Below, in pieces: positions 1-6,473 of a stretch of 17,178 nucleotides of DNA (its first letter is position 1; each line of letters begins with the position of its first letter). The position numbers were made by a program, and so were the translations under genes. The notes under the pieces were generated by a model. That model saw only the letters and a program-made list of their open reading frames with translations, made no database searches and was not told the DNA's origin. This DNA comes from Desulfuromonadaceae bacterium (GTDB lineage: Bacteria; Desulfobacterota; Desulfuromonadia; Geobacterales; Pseudopelobacteraceae). Location of the stretch: assembly GCA_028686145.1 (NCBI GenBank), contig JAQUCQ010000029.1:1-17178 (forward strand), in the 5' to 3' direction.

Positions 1-184
1 GAAAAATGGCTACCGATACTCCTGCTCCAAAAACTACCAAAAACAATAGCGTTAACGTGAATGGAGAAAATCTTCTTTGATAATCAGACGGTTCCAAAAT
101 GTCTACATCAATATTTGCCGGATCAGTAAAATGCCCCGATTTTTCATGTTCCAGTTTTTTTAGTGCCTTAAGAATTGAACTCAT
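1..184 (-). CDS. GspB-like type II secretion accessory protein, N-terminal part
   Basis: This is a partial gene that runs off the left edge; its first 61 codons are visible. The protein opens with MSSILKALKKLE, the typical start of GspB/PulB-type proteins. A charged cytoplasmic stretch follows, then a hydrophobic membrane segment at about residues 43-61. In that family an inner-membrane protein works with the ATPase GspA/ExeA to help the secretin cross the peptidoglycan. The start codon overlaps the stop of the exeA-like gene (ATGA junction, 181-184), so the two are translationally coupled, which is the expected pairing. The periplasmic part is outside the window. Confidence 0.75.
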   Translation of the reverse strand, partial: MSSILKALKKLEHEKSGHFTDPANIDVDILEPSDYQRRFSPFTLTLLFLVVFGAGVSVAIF

Positions 185-1137
185 TTGATGTTTCCTGATG
201 ATTTGTTGATCTGTGTACCCGATAGCTTGCTTCCAAACCAATCGGATCTGTCATGATTTGATGTCAAAATGAGGGCAGCGCAGATCAAAATCAGCGTAAT
301 GGTGCCCGCAAGCAGCATATAGTAACGTTTCCATTGACCTGTGCTCAGTATTTCACTGATGGCCCGTGTGACAATGCCAATTGAAATATAACGTTGCCCG
401 TCGCCATAGCCAATCAACAGGGCCCGGTCGCAAAGATTATTAATTAATCGTGGCAACCCTCGAGAATAGAGGTGTATTAATGTGAGTGCAGTACGACTGA
501 ACATTACTCCACCAGTCTCCCCGGCAATTACCATCCGGTGACGAATATAGGAACGAGTCTCATCCATGCTCATGGATTGAAGCCGGTAACGCACGGAGAT
601 ACGTTGTTTTAGCTGTCTCAATTCTGGTAGATCCAAAAGTGTGGATAATTCTGGTTGACCTGCCAAGACAATCTGTATCAGTTTGTCATTCTCAGTTTCC
701 AGGTTGGAAATAAGCCGCAACTGCTCAAGAATCTCAGGCGACAGATTTTGGGCCTCATCGATAACCAGAACGACGGTAATACCTCGTTCATTTTCTTGCA
801 GCAGAAAATTATTCAGTTCGTCAAGCAGATCATTGGTGTATTTGCTCTCGGAATTGAGGCCAAATTCAGAATTAATACTGCGAAGCAGCTCATTTTTGGT
901 CAGAAAAGGATTGAAAATCAAGGCAGAGCGGTAGTTGTGTTGGCTGAGAATTGTACGCAATACGGTCGTTTTACCGGTTCCTACTTCACCGGTAAGTTCT
1001 ATAAATCCGTAATGGTTGTTTATGCCGTACAACAGGTGTGCTATTGCTTCCTTATGATTATTGCTGAGGTAGATGAAGCGAGGATTGGGTGTCAGTGTAA
1101 AGGGCTTTTCGTTGAAACCATAGTATTTTGTGTACAT
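181..1137 (-). CDS. ExeA/GspA-like AAA ATPase
   Basis: The 318-aa protein is an AAA ATPase of the ExeA/GspA/MshM kind. It opens with the usual YYGF.EKPF.LTPNPRF block. The Walker A motif GEVGTGKTT is at about residues 50-58 and the Walker B motif VVLVIDEAQ at about 122-130. A sensor-like segment with LAGQPEL follows near 158-164. One membrane helix lies at about 273-293, leaving a short periplasmic tail. GspA proteins often carry a C-terminal peptidoglycan-binding domain; it is absent here, so this may be a short form such as those in pilus or T2SS assembly. The gene is followed without a gap by the GspB-like gene, which supports the secretion role. The exact pathway (T2SS or type IV pilus) cannot be decided. 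Confidence 0.85.
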   Translation of the reverse strand: MYTKYYGFNEKPFTLTPNPRFIYLSNNHKEAIAHLLYGINNHYGFIELTGEVGTGKTTVLRTILSQHNYRSALIFNPFLTKNELLRSINSEFGLNSESKYTNDLLDELNNFLLQENERGITVVLVIDEAQNLSPEILEQLRLISNLETENDKLIQIVLAGQPELSTLLDLPELRQLKQRISVRYRLQSMSMDETRSYIRHRMVIAGETGGVMFSRTALTLIHLYSRGLPRLINNLCDRALLIGYGDGQRYISIGIVTRAISEILSTGQWKRYYMLLAGTITLILICAALILTSNHDRSDWFGSKLSGTQINKSSGNIK

Positions 1138-1186
1138 GGCAGGTAATCCGTTAATGAGCTAGTTTGCGTAAATAATTATATAGTTT

Positions 1187-1211
1187 CAAGTATTTTACTG
1201 TTCAATACTTG
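1187..1211. promoter_or_regulatory. Perfect 8-bp inverted repeat in divergent promoter region
   Basis: CAAGTATT (1187-1194) and AATACTTG (1204-1211) form a perfect inverted repeat with a 9-bp spacer. It lies in the AT-rich gap between the divergent exeA-like and aminomutase genes. It could be an operator or an RNA hairpin in the leader of the rightward gene. No regulator is known from the window. Confidence 0.4.
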
Positions 1212-1279
1212 TTGTGTATTTCATAAAAGCTGACTATTTTCAAGACAATTCATTATTTAAACTGACTGGGCTATTATTA

Positions 1280-2317
1280 ATGCAATACATTACATATAAC
1301 AATACAACTATTTATAATAAAACAATAACTAGTAAACAAGTTCACAATTTGAGTCTTGTTGCGGCACGTTATCCTGTTCGCTTGACTGACTATTATGCCG
1401 GACTTATCAGACATCAGGATGACGCCATCTGGAAACAGTGCATGCCGGATGCACGTGAATTGGAGGATTACTCCCAATGCGCGGATCCTTTGAATGAGAG
1501 TAATTTGAGCCCTGTTCCGGGTCTTATTCATCGCTACCCAGACCGTGTTGTGCTGCTTGTTTCCAATCGTTGTCCAGTGTACTGCCGCTTTTGTATGCGG
1601 AAACGGCTTGTTGGAAGTGGTGATGCGCCCATGGGAGAAAGTGAACTTTGTGCCGCCCTTGACTATATTGCGGCACATCCTTCAATCCATGATGTTATTT
1701 TGTCTGGTGGGGATCCACTGATGCTCGACGATCAGTCGCTATCAAAAATTCTGACCGGTCTGCGGGCCATTCCTCATATAGCCATTATCCGCATCGGAAC
1801 CCGCGTGCCGGTGACGCTTCCTGGGCGGATAACCCCGGGGCTGTGTAATCTGCTTCGTGCGTTTCATCCCCTGTTCATCAATACCCATTTTAACCATCCT
1901 GATGAAATAACTGCCGCTTCCACTCATGCCTGCTCGTTACTGGCTGAGGCCGGCATACCATTGGGAAATCAGACAGTACTGTTGAAGGGGGTTAACGATT
2001 CGATTGAAACCATGAGGGCTCTGATGACGGGGTTGCTTACACTGCGTGTCAGGCCGTACTATCTACATCAGATGGATCTTGTGCAGGGTACTGCTCACTT
2101 CAGGACGTCGGTTCGTAGCGGGCTGGAAATTATACGGGGACTCCGCGGCCACATATCCGGCCTTGGCGTACCGCACTATGTCATTGATCTGCCGGGAGGG
2201 AAGGGGAAAGTTGCCGTTCTACCGGATGATGTGAAGATACGCGGGAATATGCTGCAGCTTCGTACCTACACCGGTGAACAGGTGTTTTATGAGGACATCA
2301 CAACTCTTCAGGAGTAA
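1280..2317 (+). CDS. epmB: Lysine 2,3-aminomutase family radical SAM enzyme, probably EpmB
   Basis: This radical SAM, PLP-dependent enzyme of the KamA/EpmB family is 345 aa from the ATG at 1280. An in-frame GTG at 1214 would add 22 residues unlike the family and abut an inverted repeat. Neither start has a clear Shine-Dalgarno. The cluster CPVYCRFC is at residues 98-105 from this start, SGGDPL follows, and the PLP-lysine motif is GGKGK near 307-310. The length fits EpmB (about 340 aa) better than true lysine 2,3-aminomutase (over 410). EpmB converts alpha-lysine to (R)-beta-lysine, which EpmA attaches to EF-P. The gene converges on epmA with a 20-bp overlap of the 3' ends, so context favours EpmB. 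A catabolic aminomutase remains possible, because the C-terminal part resembles KamA. Confidence 0.8.
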   Translation: MQYITYNNTTIYNKTITSKQVHNLSLVAARYPVRLTDYYAGLIRHQDDAIWKQCMPDARELEDYSQCADPLNESNLSPVPGLIHRYPDRVVLLVSNRCPVYCRFCMRKRLVGSGDAPMGESELCAALDYIAAHPSIHDVILSGGDPLMLDDQSLSKILTGLRAIPHIAIIRIGTRVPVTLPGRITPGLCNLLRAFHPLFINTHFNHPDEITAASTHACSLLAEAGIPLGNQTVLLKGVNDSIETMRALMTGLLTLRVRPYYLHQMDLVQGTAHFRTSVRSGLEIIRGLRGHISGLGVPHYVIDLPGGKGKVAVLPDDVKIRGNMLQLRTYTGEQVFYEDITTLQE

Positions 2318-3209
2318 ATGCTACGATCTCATCAATAACATTGACTCCTGCGGTCAGCATCACCAGTCGATCCAATCCCAAAGCAATTCCGGCCGATTCC
2401 GGCATCAGTGCAAGTGTTTTGAGAAACGGCTCTGGCAGTGGTAAAATATCTTGCCCGGCATTACTGCGGGAACAATTAGCCTCTTCAAAACGGCGGCGTT
2501 GTTCTGTCGGATCATTAAGTTCACTGAAACCGTTGGCCAGTTCCAATCCTCCGACATATAATTCAAACCGTTCTGCGAGCCCGCTATTTGTTGGTTTTGT
2601 CCGTGCCAGTGCGGCTAACTCAACGGGATAGTCCATTAGAATAACCGGCGAGCCAAAACCTGCGAGTGCCGGCTCAATAACTGCCGTCAGAATTTCCTCG
2701 TAAAGCCCTTTATCGAGGCAGTCCCATACATCCACTTGCCCAAAGTGCGTAAACGCTTCCTGGACGCTGATGCGTTGCCATGAAGCAAATGGATCTATTT
2801 TTGCCGCGTTATGTACAAATAGGCGGTTGTCAGGCTGGCAAATTGCGGCTACATGCTGCAGTAATCCTTCGCAATCTGTCATAAGGGTCTGATAATCACA
2901 ATCGGACCGATACCATTCAAGCATGGTAAACTCTGAAAGATGACGGGAGCCTCGTTCATTTGAGCGCCAGCAGCGTGATATCTGGAACAATTTTTTATGA
3001 CCGTTGCAGAGAAGACGTTTCATACAGATTTCCGGAGAAGTCTGAAGCTGCCAGGAGGGAAGGGTGGTGAATATCGGGTTGATATGTTCTTCAGGGGCGT
3101 TGGCGGGGATAAGAAGGGGGGTCTCAACTTCAAGAAACCCCCGCTCCCAAAAAAAATCACGTACGGCTTTGATGACATTCGCCCGTAACCACAAGGCGTC
3201 AATCTTCAT
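2298..3209 (-). CDS. epmA: EF-P beta-lysine ligase (GenX/PoxA)
   Basis: The 303-aa protein is a class II lysyl-tRNA synthetase paralogue that lacks the anticodon-binding domain, the size expected of EpmA. Motif 2 is visible as FQISRCWRSNERG at about residues 75-87, continuing to EFTMLEWYR at about 93-101. Motif 3 is GIALGLDRLVML near 274-285. The enzyme activates (R)-beta-lysine and joins it to a conserved lysine of EF-P. It starts 3 bp after the efp stop, so the two form one leftward operon, and its 3' end overlaps the convergent epmB-like gene. The target lysine is present in the adjacent efp product. Confidence 0.92.
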   Translation of the reverse strand: MKIDALWLRANVIKAVRDFFWERGFLEVETPLLIPANAPEEHINPIFTTLPSWQLQTSPEICMKRLLCNGHKKLFQISRCWRSNERGSRHLSEFTMLEWYRSDCDYQTLMTDCEGLLQHVAAICQPDNRLFVHNAAKIDPFASWQRISVQEAFTHFGQVDVWDCLDKGLYEEILTAVIEPALAGFGSPVILMDYPVELAALARTKPTNSGLAERFELYVGGLELANGFSELNDPTEQRRRFEEANCSRSNAGQDILPLPEPFLKTLALMPESAGIALGLDRLVMLTAGVNVIDEIVAFTPEEL

Positions 3210-3212
3210 TGT

Positions 3213-3776
3213 TTATCCTTTGACGCGAGTGGAGTACTCGCCGGTTCGTGTATCGATAACGATCAGTTCCCCTTCTTCGATAAAAGGAGGGACCCGCAGG
3301 ACATAGCCAGTTTCAACAGTTGCCGGCTTGGAATCATTACCGCTGGTGTCACCTTTTGCCCACTGTTCGGTCTCTGTCACACGCAAATTTACAAAGTTCG
3401 GCAGAGAAATACCGATGGCCTTTTCACCAAACAACATAACTTCGACTTTCAGGTTTTCAAGCAGGTAATTTTTGGCATCACCCAGTGTTTCTTCTTCCAT
3501 TACAACCTGTTCATATGTCTGCTGGTCCATAAAGGTGTAATGTTCGCCTTCCTTATAGAGAAACTCCATTGTGCGCTCTTCGAGGCTGGCAGGTTCAAAG
3601 GATTCTCCAGAACGATAGGTTCTGTCTAGAAGCGATCCGTTGATCATATTACGCATCTTGGTTCGGTACAAAGCCTGGCCTTTGCCTGGCTTCACAAAAT
3701 CAAAAGCAACGACTAGATACGGATCGCCATCAAGTATTATCTTTAAACCTTTTTTCAAATCAGCAACGGTATACAT
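3213..3776 (-). CDS. efp: Translation elongation factor P
   Basis: The 187-aa protein has the full EF-P length and layout: an N-terminal KOW-like domain followed by two OB domains. The modification loop reads VKPGKGQA with the acceptor lysine at residue 32, matching the EpmA-modified type rather than the rhamnosylated arginine type. The C-terminal signature appears near residues 150-170 (DTSGNDSKPATVETGY). EF-P relieves ribosome stalling at polyproline. It heads the efp-epmA operon, with an 86-bp gap to infA upstream that holds a terminator-like hairpin, so efp probably has its own promoter or is reached by readthrough. Confidence 0.96.
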   Translation of the reverse strand: MYTVADLKKGLKIILDGDPYLVVAFDFVKPGKGQALYRTKMRNMINGSLLDRTYRSGESFEPASLEERTMEFLYKEGEHYTFMDQQTYEQVVMEEETLGDAKNYLLENLKVEVMLFGEKAIGISLPNFVNLRVTETEQWAKGDTSGNDSKPATVETGYVLRVPPFIEEGELIVIDTRTGEYSTRVKG

Positions 3777-3813
3777 ACGTTCCTCGCACAGTGTGTATTT
3801 TGAAACAAGACAA

Positions 3814-3833
3814 GCCCTCCAGAATGGACGGGC
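3814..3833 (-). terminator. Terminator-like hairpin after infA
   Basis: The arms 3814-3821 (GCCCTCCA) and 3825-3833 pair with one bulged base and a 3-nt loop. Read on the minus strand, a T-rich but interrupted tract follows. It sits between infA and efp and may end infA transcription or attenuate readthrough. The weak T-run lowers confidence. Confidence 0.45.
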
Positions 3834-3862
3834 CTGTTTAGATCAATCAGAAAGAAAACAGT

Positions 3863-4078
3863 TTATTTGGCGCGATAGGTAATACGACCTCTTGTAAGAT
3901 CGTAGGGAGAAAGCTCAACAGTAACCTTATCGCCAGGTAAAATCTTGATAAAGTATTTACGCATCTTGCCGGAAATATGAGCCAGCACGACATGTTCATT
4001 TTCCAGTTTGACACGAAACATTGCATTAGGTAACGGTTCGATTACGGTGCCTTCAACTTCAATTGCTTCTTCTTTCAT
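3863..4078 (-). CDS. infA: Translation initiation factor IF-1
   Basis: The 71-aa single OB-fold protein carries the IF-1 blocks EGTVIEPLPNAMFRV, HISGKMRKYFI and PGDKVTVELSPYDL, ending GRITYRAK. It is the standard length. It binds the 30S A-site region during initiation. A good Shine-Dalgarno (AGGAG on the minus strand) lies just upstream. It is the first host gene left of the phage attachment site and is transcribed away from the prophage, so its promoter faces the phage end but does not read into it. Confidence 0.96.
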   Translation of the reverse strand: MKEEAIEVEGTVIEPLPNAMFRVKLENEHVVLAHISGKMRKYFIKILPGDKVTVELSPYDLTRGRITYRAK

Positions 4079-4121
4079 ACCTTGTCCAGCTCCTCATAAT
4101 GCGTTTGATGCGAACTTTGAT

Positions 4122-4150
4122 ACATTACTGATAGTACCTTGAAAATGCAA
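4122..4150 (-). promoter_or_regulatory. Possible sigma-70 promoter of infA
   Basis: On the minus strand TTGCAT (4145-4150) is followed after 17 bp by TAATGT (4122-4127), about 45 bp upstream of the infA start. This is a reasonable match by eye only. Confidence 0.35.
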
Positions 4151-4187
4151 GCTATTTGTAAACAACATCATAACTCGGTTTTTACAT

Positions 4188-4215
4188 ATGTCCCATAAGA
4201 TATATTATGTAAAGT
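4188..4215 (+). other. dif-like XerC/XerD site at left end of prophage (attL)
   Basis: The 28-bp site has the dif architecture: an 11-bp arm ending CATAA (4188-4198), a 6-bp centre GATATA (4199-4204) and an 11-bp arm TTATGTAAAGT (4205-4215). Against E. coli dif the XerD arm matches at 9 of 11 positions, the centre at 4 of 6 and the XerC arm at 6 of 11. The hallmark CATAA-N6-TTATG is intact. The centre plus right arm recur at the far end of the prophage. This copy keeps both arms and is therefore probably the working chromosomal dif. Confidence 0.75.
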
Positions 4216-4233
4216 TGAGTAAGTGTGAAGTTA

Positions 4234-4392
4234 ATGTCTGATACAGTTTTGTTCCTTTTCGCTCTTTCTAATCTTGTTCTCTGCTTTTTCGTTTGGGAAA
4301 TGATTCGCGTCGGCCATCGTTTGCTTGAGCAACATATTGCTGATGGAAATATTAAAGTTGTTGATGATCGTGAAAATGGCGGTGATCTATGA
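4234..4392 (+). CDS. Small membrane protein (52 aa), phage early gene
   Basis: This is the first gene inside the left phage end. The 52-aa product starts MSDTVLFLFALSNLVLCFF, a single hydrophobic segment at about residues 4-20, followed by a polar tail ending NGGDL. A weak purine-rich site (GTGTGAAG) precedes the ATG. Its stop overlaps the next start (ATGA). In the circular phage it would follow the 116-aa gene at 11624-11974 after about 42 bp. I do not recognise a family. Confidence 0.6.
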   Translation: MSDTVLFLFALSNLVLCFFVWEMIRVGHRLLEQHIADGNIKVVDDRENGGDL

Positions 4393-4520
4393 ACCGCTTT
4401 CACTATCAAGCTGTGCATCCCTGTCCCGTCTGTGGTCGTCCTGTCTATGATATTCCCCCTTTTAGCCATGATTGTCCTTCCTGTACTGCTTGGGCTTCGT
4501 TCTTTGGCGGTGATCTATGA
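4378..4520 (+). repeat. Duplicated 15-bp gene junction
   Basis: GGCGGTGATCTATGA occurs at 4378-4392 and again at 4506-4520. Each copy encodes GGDL-stop at the end of one small gene and the ATG of the next. The GGCGGTGA part could act as the Shine-Dalgarno region of the downstream gene, so the repeat may be a reused translational coupling cassette. Confidence 0.6.
4389..4520 (+). CDS. Small zinc-ribbon-like protein (43 aa)
   Basis: The 43-aa product has two Cys pairs, CPVC at residues 12-15 and CPSC near 32-35. This is a minimal four-cysteine zinc site. It ends GGDL like the preceding gene. It overlaps both neighbours through ATGA junctions, which supports its being real although it is very short. 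A DNA-binding or regulatory role is possible but not shown. Confidence 0.6.
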   Translation: MNRFHYQAVHPCPVCGRPVYDIPPFSHDCPSCTAWASFFGGDL

Positions 4521-5083
4521 CTGTTGCCGTTCTTTTTGCTCGTCAAGATTCTGTTTATAAGTCTTTACCCGGTTGTGATGTTTTCGACATTGATCGTGAT
4601 GCGCGTTGTTACCCAGGTGCGAATCCTGTTGTCGCTCATCCTCTTTGTCGCTCTTGGGGTCGTTTGCGTAAATTTGCAAAACCTCGTGATGATGAACGTG
4701 ACTTGGCTGTTTTTGCTGTAGATCAAGTTCGTAAATATGGTGGTGTTCTTGAACATCCATTAGGATCTGAGCTTTGGTCTTTTTGTGATCTTCCTCTACC
4801 TGGACGTGTTGACTCTTTTGGTGGCTTTACCCTGGGTATAAATCAAAACTGGTTTGGACATCGTGCAGAGAAAAAAACACTCCTTTACATTGTCGGTGTT
4901 CTACCTGGTAACATTCCTCCTGTTCCTTTCACTCTGGAATATGCTTCTCATGTAATCGCCCGTAATAATCGCAATAAAAACTATCGCCCACCTTTGGTGT
5001 CAAAATCTGAGCGTGAACACACTCCCCCCGCTTTTGCTGAATGGCTTGTTGACCTGGCTAAACGTTGCGGTGGTGCGCAATGA
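4517..5083 (+). CDS. Cytosine-C5 DNA methyltransferase-like protein
   Basis: The 188-aa product has three blocks that line up with C5-cytosine methyltransferases. AHPLCRSW at about residues 40-47 resembles motif IV, where the catalytic Cys sits in a PC context (Cys44 here, preceded by Leu instead of Pro). LEHPLGSELW at about 78-87 stands where motif VI (ENV) would be. GHRAEKKTLLYIVG near 114-127 resembles motif VIII. The N-terminal VLFARQDSVYK could be a degenerate SAM-binding motif I. No target-recognition domain is visible and the protein is far shorter than typical enzymes (over 300 aa), so activity is uncertain. It is coupled to rep by an ATGA overlap. An early modification or anti-restriction role is an inference. 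Confidence 0.5.
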   Translation: MTVAVLFARQDSVYKSLPGCDVFDIDRDARCYPGANPVVAHPLCRSWGRLRKFAKPRDDERDLAVFAVDQVRKYGGVLEHPLGSELWSFCDLPLPGRVDSFGGFTLGINQNWFGHRAEKKTLLYIVGVLPGNIPPVPFTLEYASHVIARNNRNKNYRPPLVSKSEREHTPPAFAEWLVDLAKRCGGAQ

Positions 5084-6351
5084 TTGGTGCGCTTTCAAAT
5101 CTTCGTCCTGATGGATCAAAACGCCCTCGTAAGCGTAATATTTCGGTTTCTGAGGGGACAGCAGCGAAGCTGCCGCCTTTGGGCTTGTTACCTGTCCCCA
5201 ATGTCGCACAAGGGGAAAGGTCGGTTTTAAGCCTTCCGGTTTTAAGGTCTGAAACAGAGTGGTTTCGGCCTTCGTTTTTGACTTCTGAAAAGCCGTTGTT
5301 CTTTTCGCGGCAAGCTGCCGCATATGCCGAAAGAATGGAGAAGAGAGAAAAAGCGGTTGTCTCTGTTCCTGAAGCTGCGAAACGCTCCGGTTTCGCTCTG
5401 CATCGGTTCCGCTCTGGTGAATTGACCGGTGCTAGGTTCACAACTGGTTTATCGTCGGTGGTGTCTTTGAATCCTCGCTCCGGTGCTCTTGTCACTCAAT
5501 CTCTCACACAGAAAGCCCGTACTAAAATCCGCCGTGCGATTCAAAATGCTACTCATGATTTTAAATGCTTCATGACGGTAACGTTCGCGCCCTGCAAGTT
5601 CCATGAATATGATCCCGATTTTGTTGGCCCTGTTGACTATCTGGCAAAGACCTGCAAACCGTGGGAACATAATTTTGATGGTATTAAGCCGAGCGAGTCT
5701 AGTCCTGATTTTGTTGGCCCTCGTTCTCCTTGGATTGGTTCTGTCCGTCATGATTTCGCCAAGTATAAATTCAAAAAATTCTTTCACTCTATCAAGCAAT
5801 CGTGTGACCGCAAGGCCGATAAATCGGGTCGTGAAACGGATCGCATTGCCTATGTGTGGGTTGCCGAGATACAGTTAAAAACAACTAACAATATTCATTT
5901 CCATGCGTTGCTGAATCACCGCTTACCAATCAAGTGGCTAACCTCACTATGGGCTCAATCCTCCAACAGTATTGATGTTCGCTCAATCAATAACCTTAAT
6001 CACGCCTCCTGTTATCTGCGAAAATACATGGAAAAAGACAAGAGCGCCATTCAGGGCAATCGTTATGCAATCACTCAAGGTTTGCGGAAATCCATGGAAC
6101 CGGAAAAAACGGTAATTAACGGGCGTGAACTACAACGAGGCGTGTTCGGTATTGTTCGTGATCTGGTTGATACTATCGAGCTCAATGGCGGCAAAGTCCT
6201 TGAACATGGCTTTTACCTTCCTACTCCCTGCCGTTCGGTCGTTTTTCGCGGTAAAGATAGCACAACCAAGAAATCTATCGCTGTTAGTGCTGGCCTCTCC
6301 GTCTATATTCTCAATGAAATAAAATCTCTCTGTGAGTCTTTTCCTTTTTAA
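5080..6351 (+). CDS. Rolling-circle replication initiator (HUH endonuclease, pII-like)
   Basis: The start at 5080 overlaps the previous stop (ATGA) and gives 423 aa; an ATG at 5065 is also in frame. The HUH core is plain, with residue numbers from 5080: FMTVTFA near 163, the metal-binding NNIHFHALLNH with His273 and His275, and SCYLRKYMEK with Tyr312 and Tyr316 as candidate nucleophiles. Such proteins nick the double-stranded origin and stay 5'-linked while the plus strand is displaced. The first 150 or so residues are low in recognisable motifs, rich in Arg, Ser and Pro, and include two strong DNA hairpins that could be the origin itself. The gene sits just before the gV-like gene, as in Ff phages. 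Confidence 0.88.
   Translation: MIGALSNLRPDGSKRPRKRNISVSEGTAAKLPPLGLLPVPNVAQGERSVLSLPVLRSETEWFRPSFLTSEKPLFFSRQAAAYAERMEKREKAVVSVPEAAKRSGFALHRFRSGELTGARFTTGLSSVVSLNPRSGALVTQSLTQKARTKIRRAIQNATHDFKCFMTVTFAPCKFHEYDPDFVGPVDYLAKTCKPWEHNFDGIKPSESSPDFVGPRSPWIGSVRHDFAKYKFKKFFHSIKQSCDRKADKSGRETDRIAYVWVAEIQLKTTNNIHFHALLNHRLPIKWLTSLWAQSSNSIDVRSINNLNHASCYLRKYMEKDKSAIQGNRYAITQGLRKSMEPEKTVINGRELQRGVFGIVRDLVDTIELNGGKVLEHGFYLPTPCRSVVFRGKDSTTKKSIAVSAGLSVYILNEIKSLCESFPF
5154..5199 (+). other. Two-tier hairpin inside rep, candidate replication origin
   Basis: The outer arms GGGGACAG (5154-5161) and CTGTCCCC (5192-5199) are perfectly complementary. Inside them GCAGC-GAA-GCTGC (5161-5173) forms a second stem, sharing base 5161. 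The structure lies in the 5' part of rep. Several rolling-circle elements have their nick-site hairpin in or near the rep gene, so this is a candidate plus-strand origin; no nick site is proven. Confidence 0.4.
5307..5321 (+). other. Perfect short hairpin inside rep
   Basis: GCGGCA (5307-5312) and TGCCGC (5316-5321) form a 6-bp stem with a 3-nt loop, 108 bp after the larger structure at 5154-5199. It may belong to the same origin region or be chance in G+C-rich coding sequence. Confidence 0.3.
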
Positions 6352-6370
6352 ATCGGTAACTTATTGAATG

Positions 6371-6396
6371 TATTACATTATATTACTTTGTATTAC
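6371..6396 (+). repeat. Three TATTAC repeats phased at 10 bp
   Basis: TATTAC occurs at 6371-6376, 6381-6386 and 6391-6396, exactly one helical turn apart. The outer two are extended to TGTATTACA. They lie in the 122-bp gap between rep and the gV-like gene. GTATTACA occurs again at 11423-11430 before the ribbon-helix-helix gene. The array looks like a protein-binding site. Confidence 0.55.
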
Positions 6397-6473
6397 ACGA
6401 TTTTAATAGACAGTGTAAAAATAATCCTTTATTTCTCCATCAGATTTTAATTTAAATTATCACGAGGTGATTT

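Noticed and set aside
655..1146. Rightward 163-aa open frame opposite the exeA-like gene
   Set aside because: It is antisense to a gene with clear Walker motifs and has no recognisable protein features.
1214..1279. 22-codon upstream extension of the aminomutase from GTG 1214
   Set aside because: The added residues do not resemble the family, there is no ribosome site and an inverted repeat abuts it. It cannot be fully excluded.
5000..5495. Leftward open frames of 107 and 145 aa opposite rep
   Set aside because: They are shadows of the G+C-rich 5' part of rep, with no ribosome site or motif.
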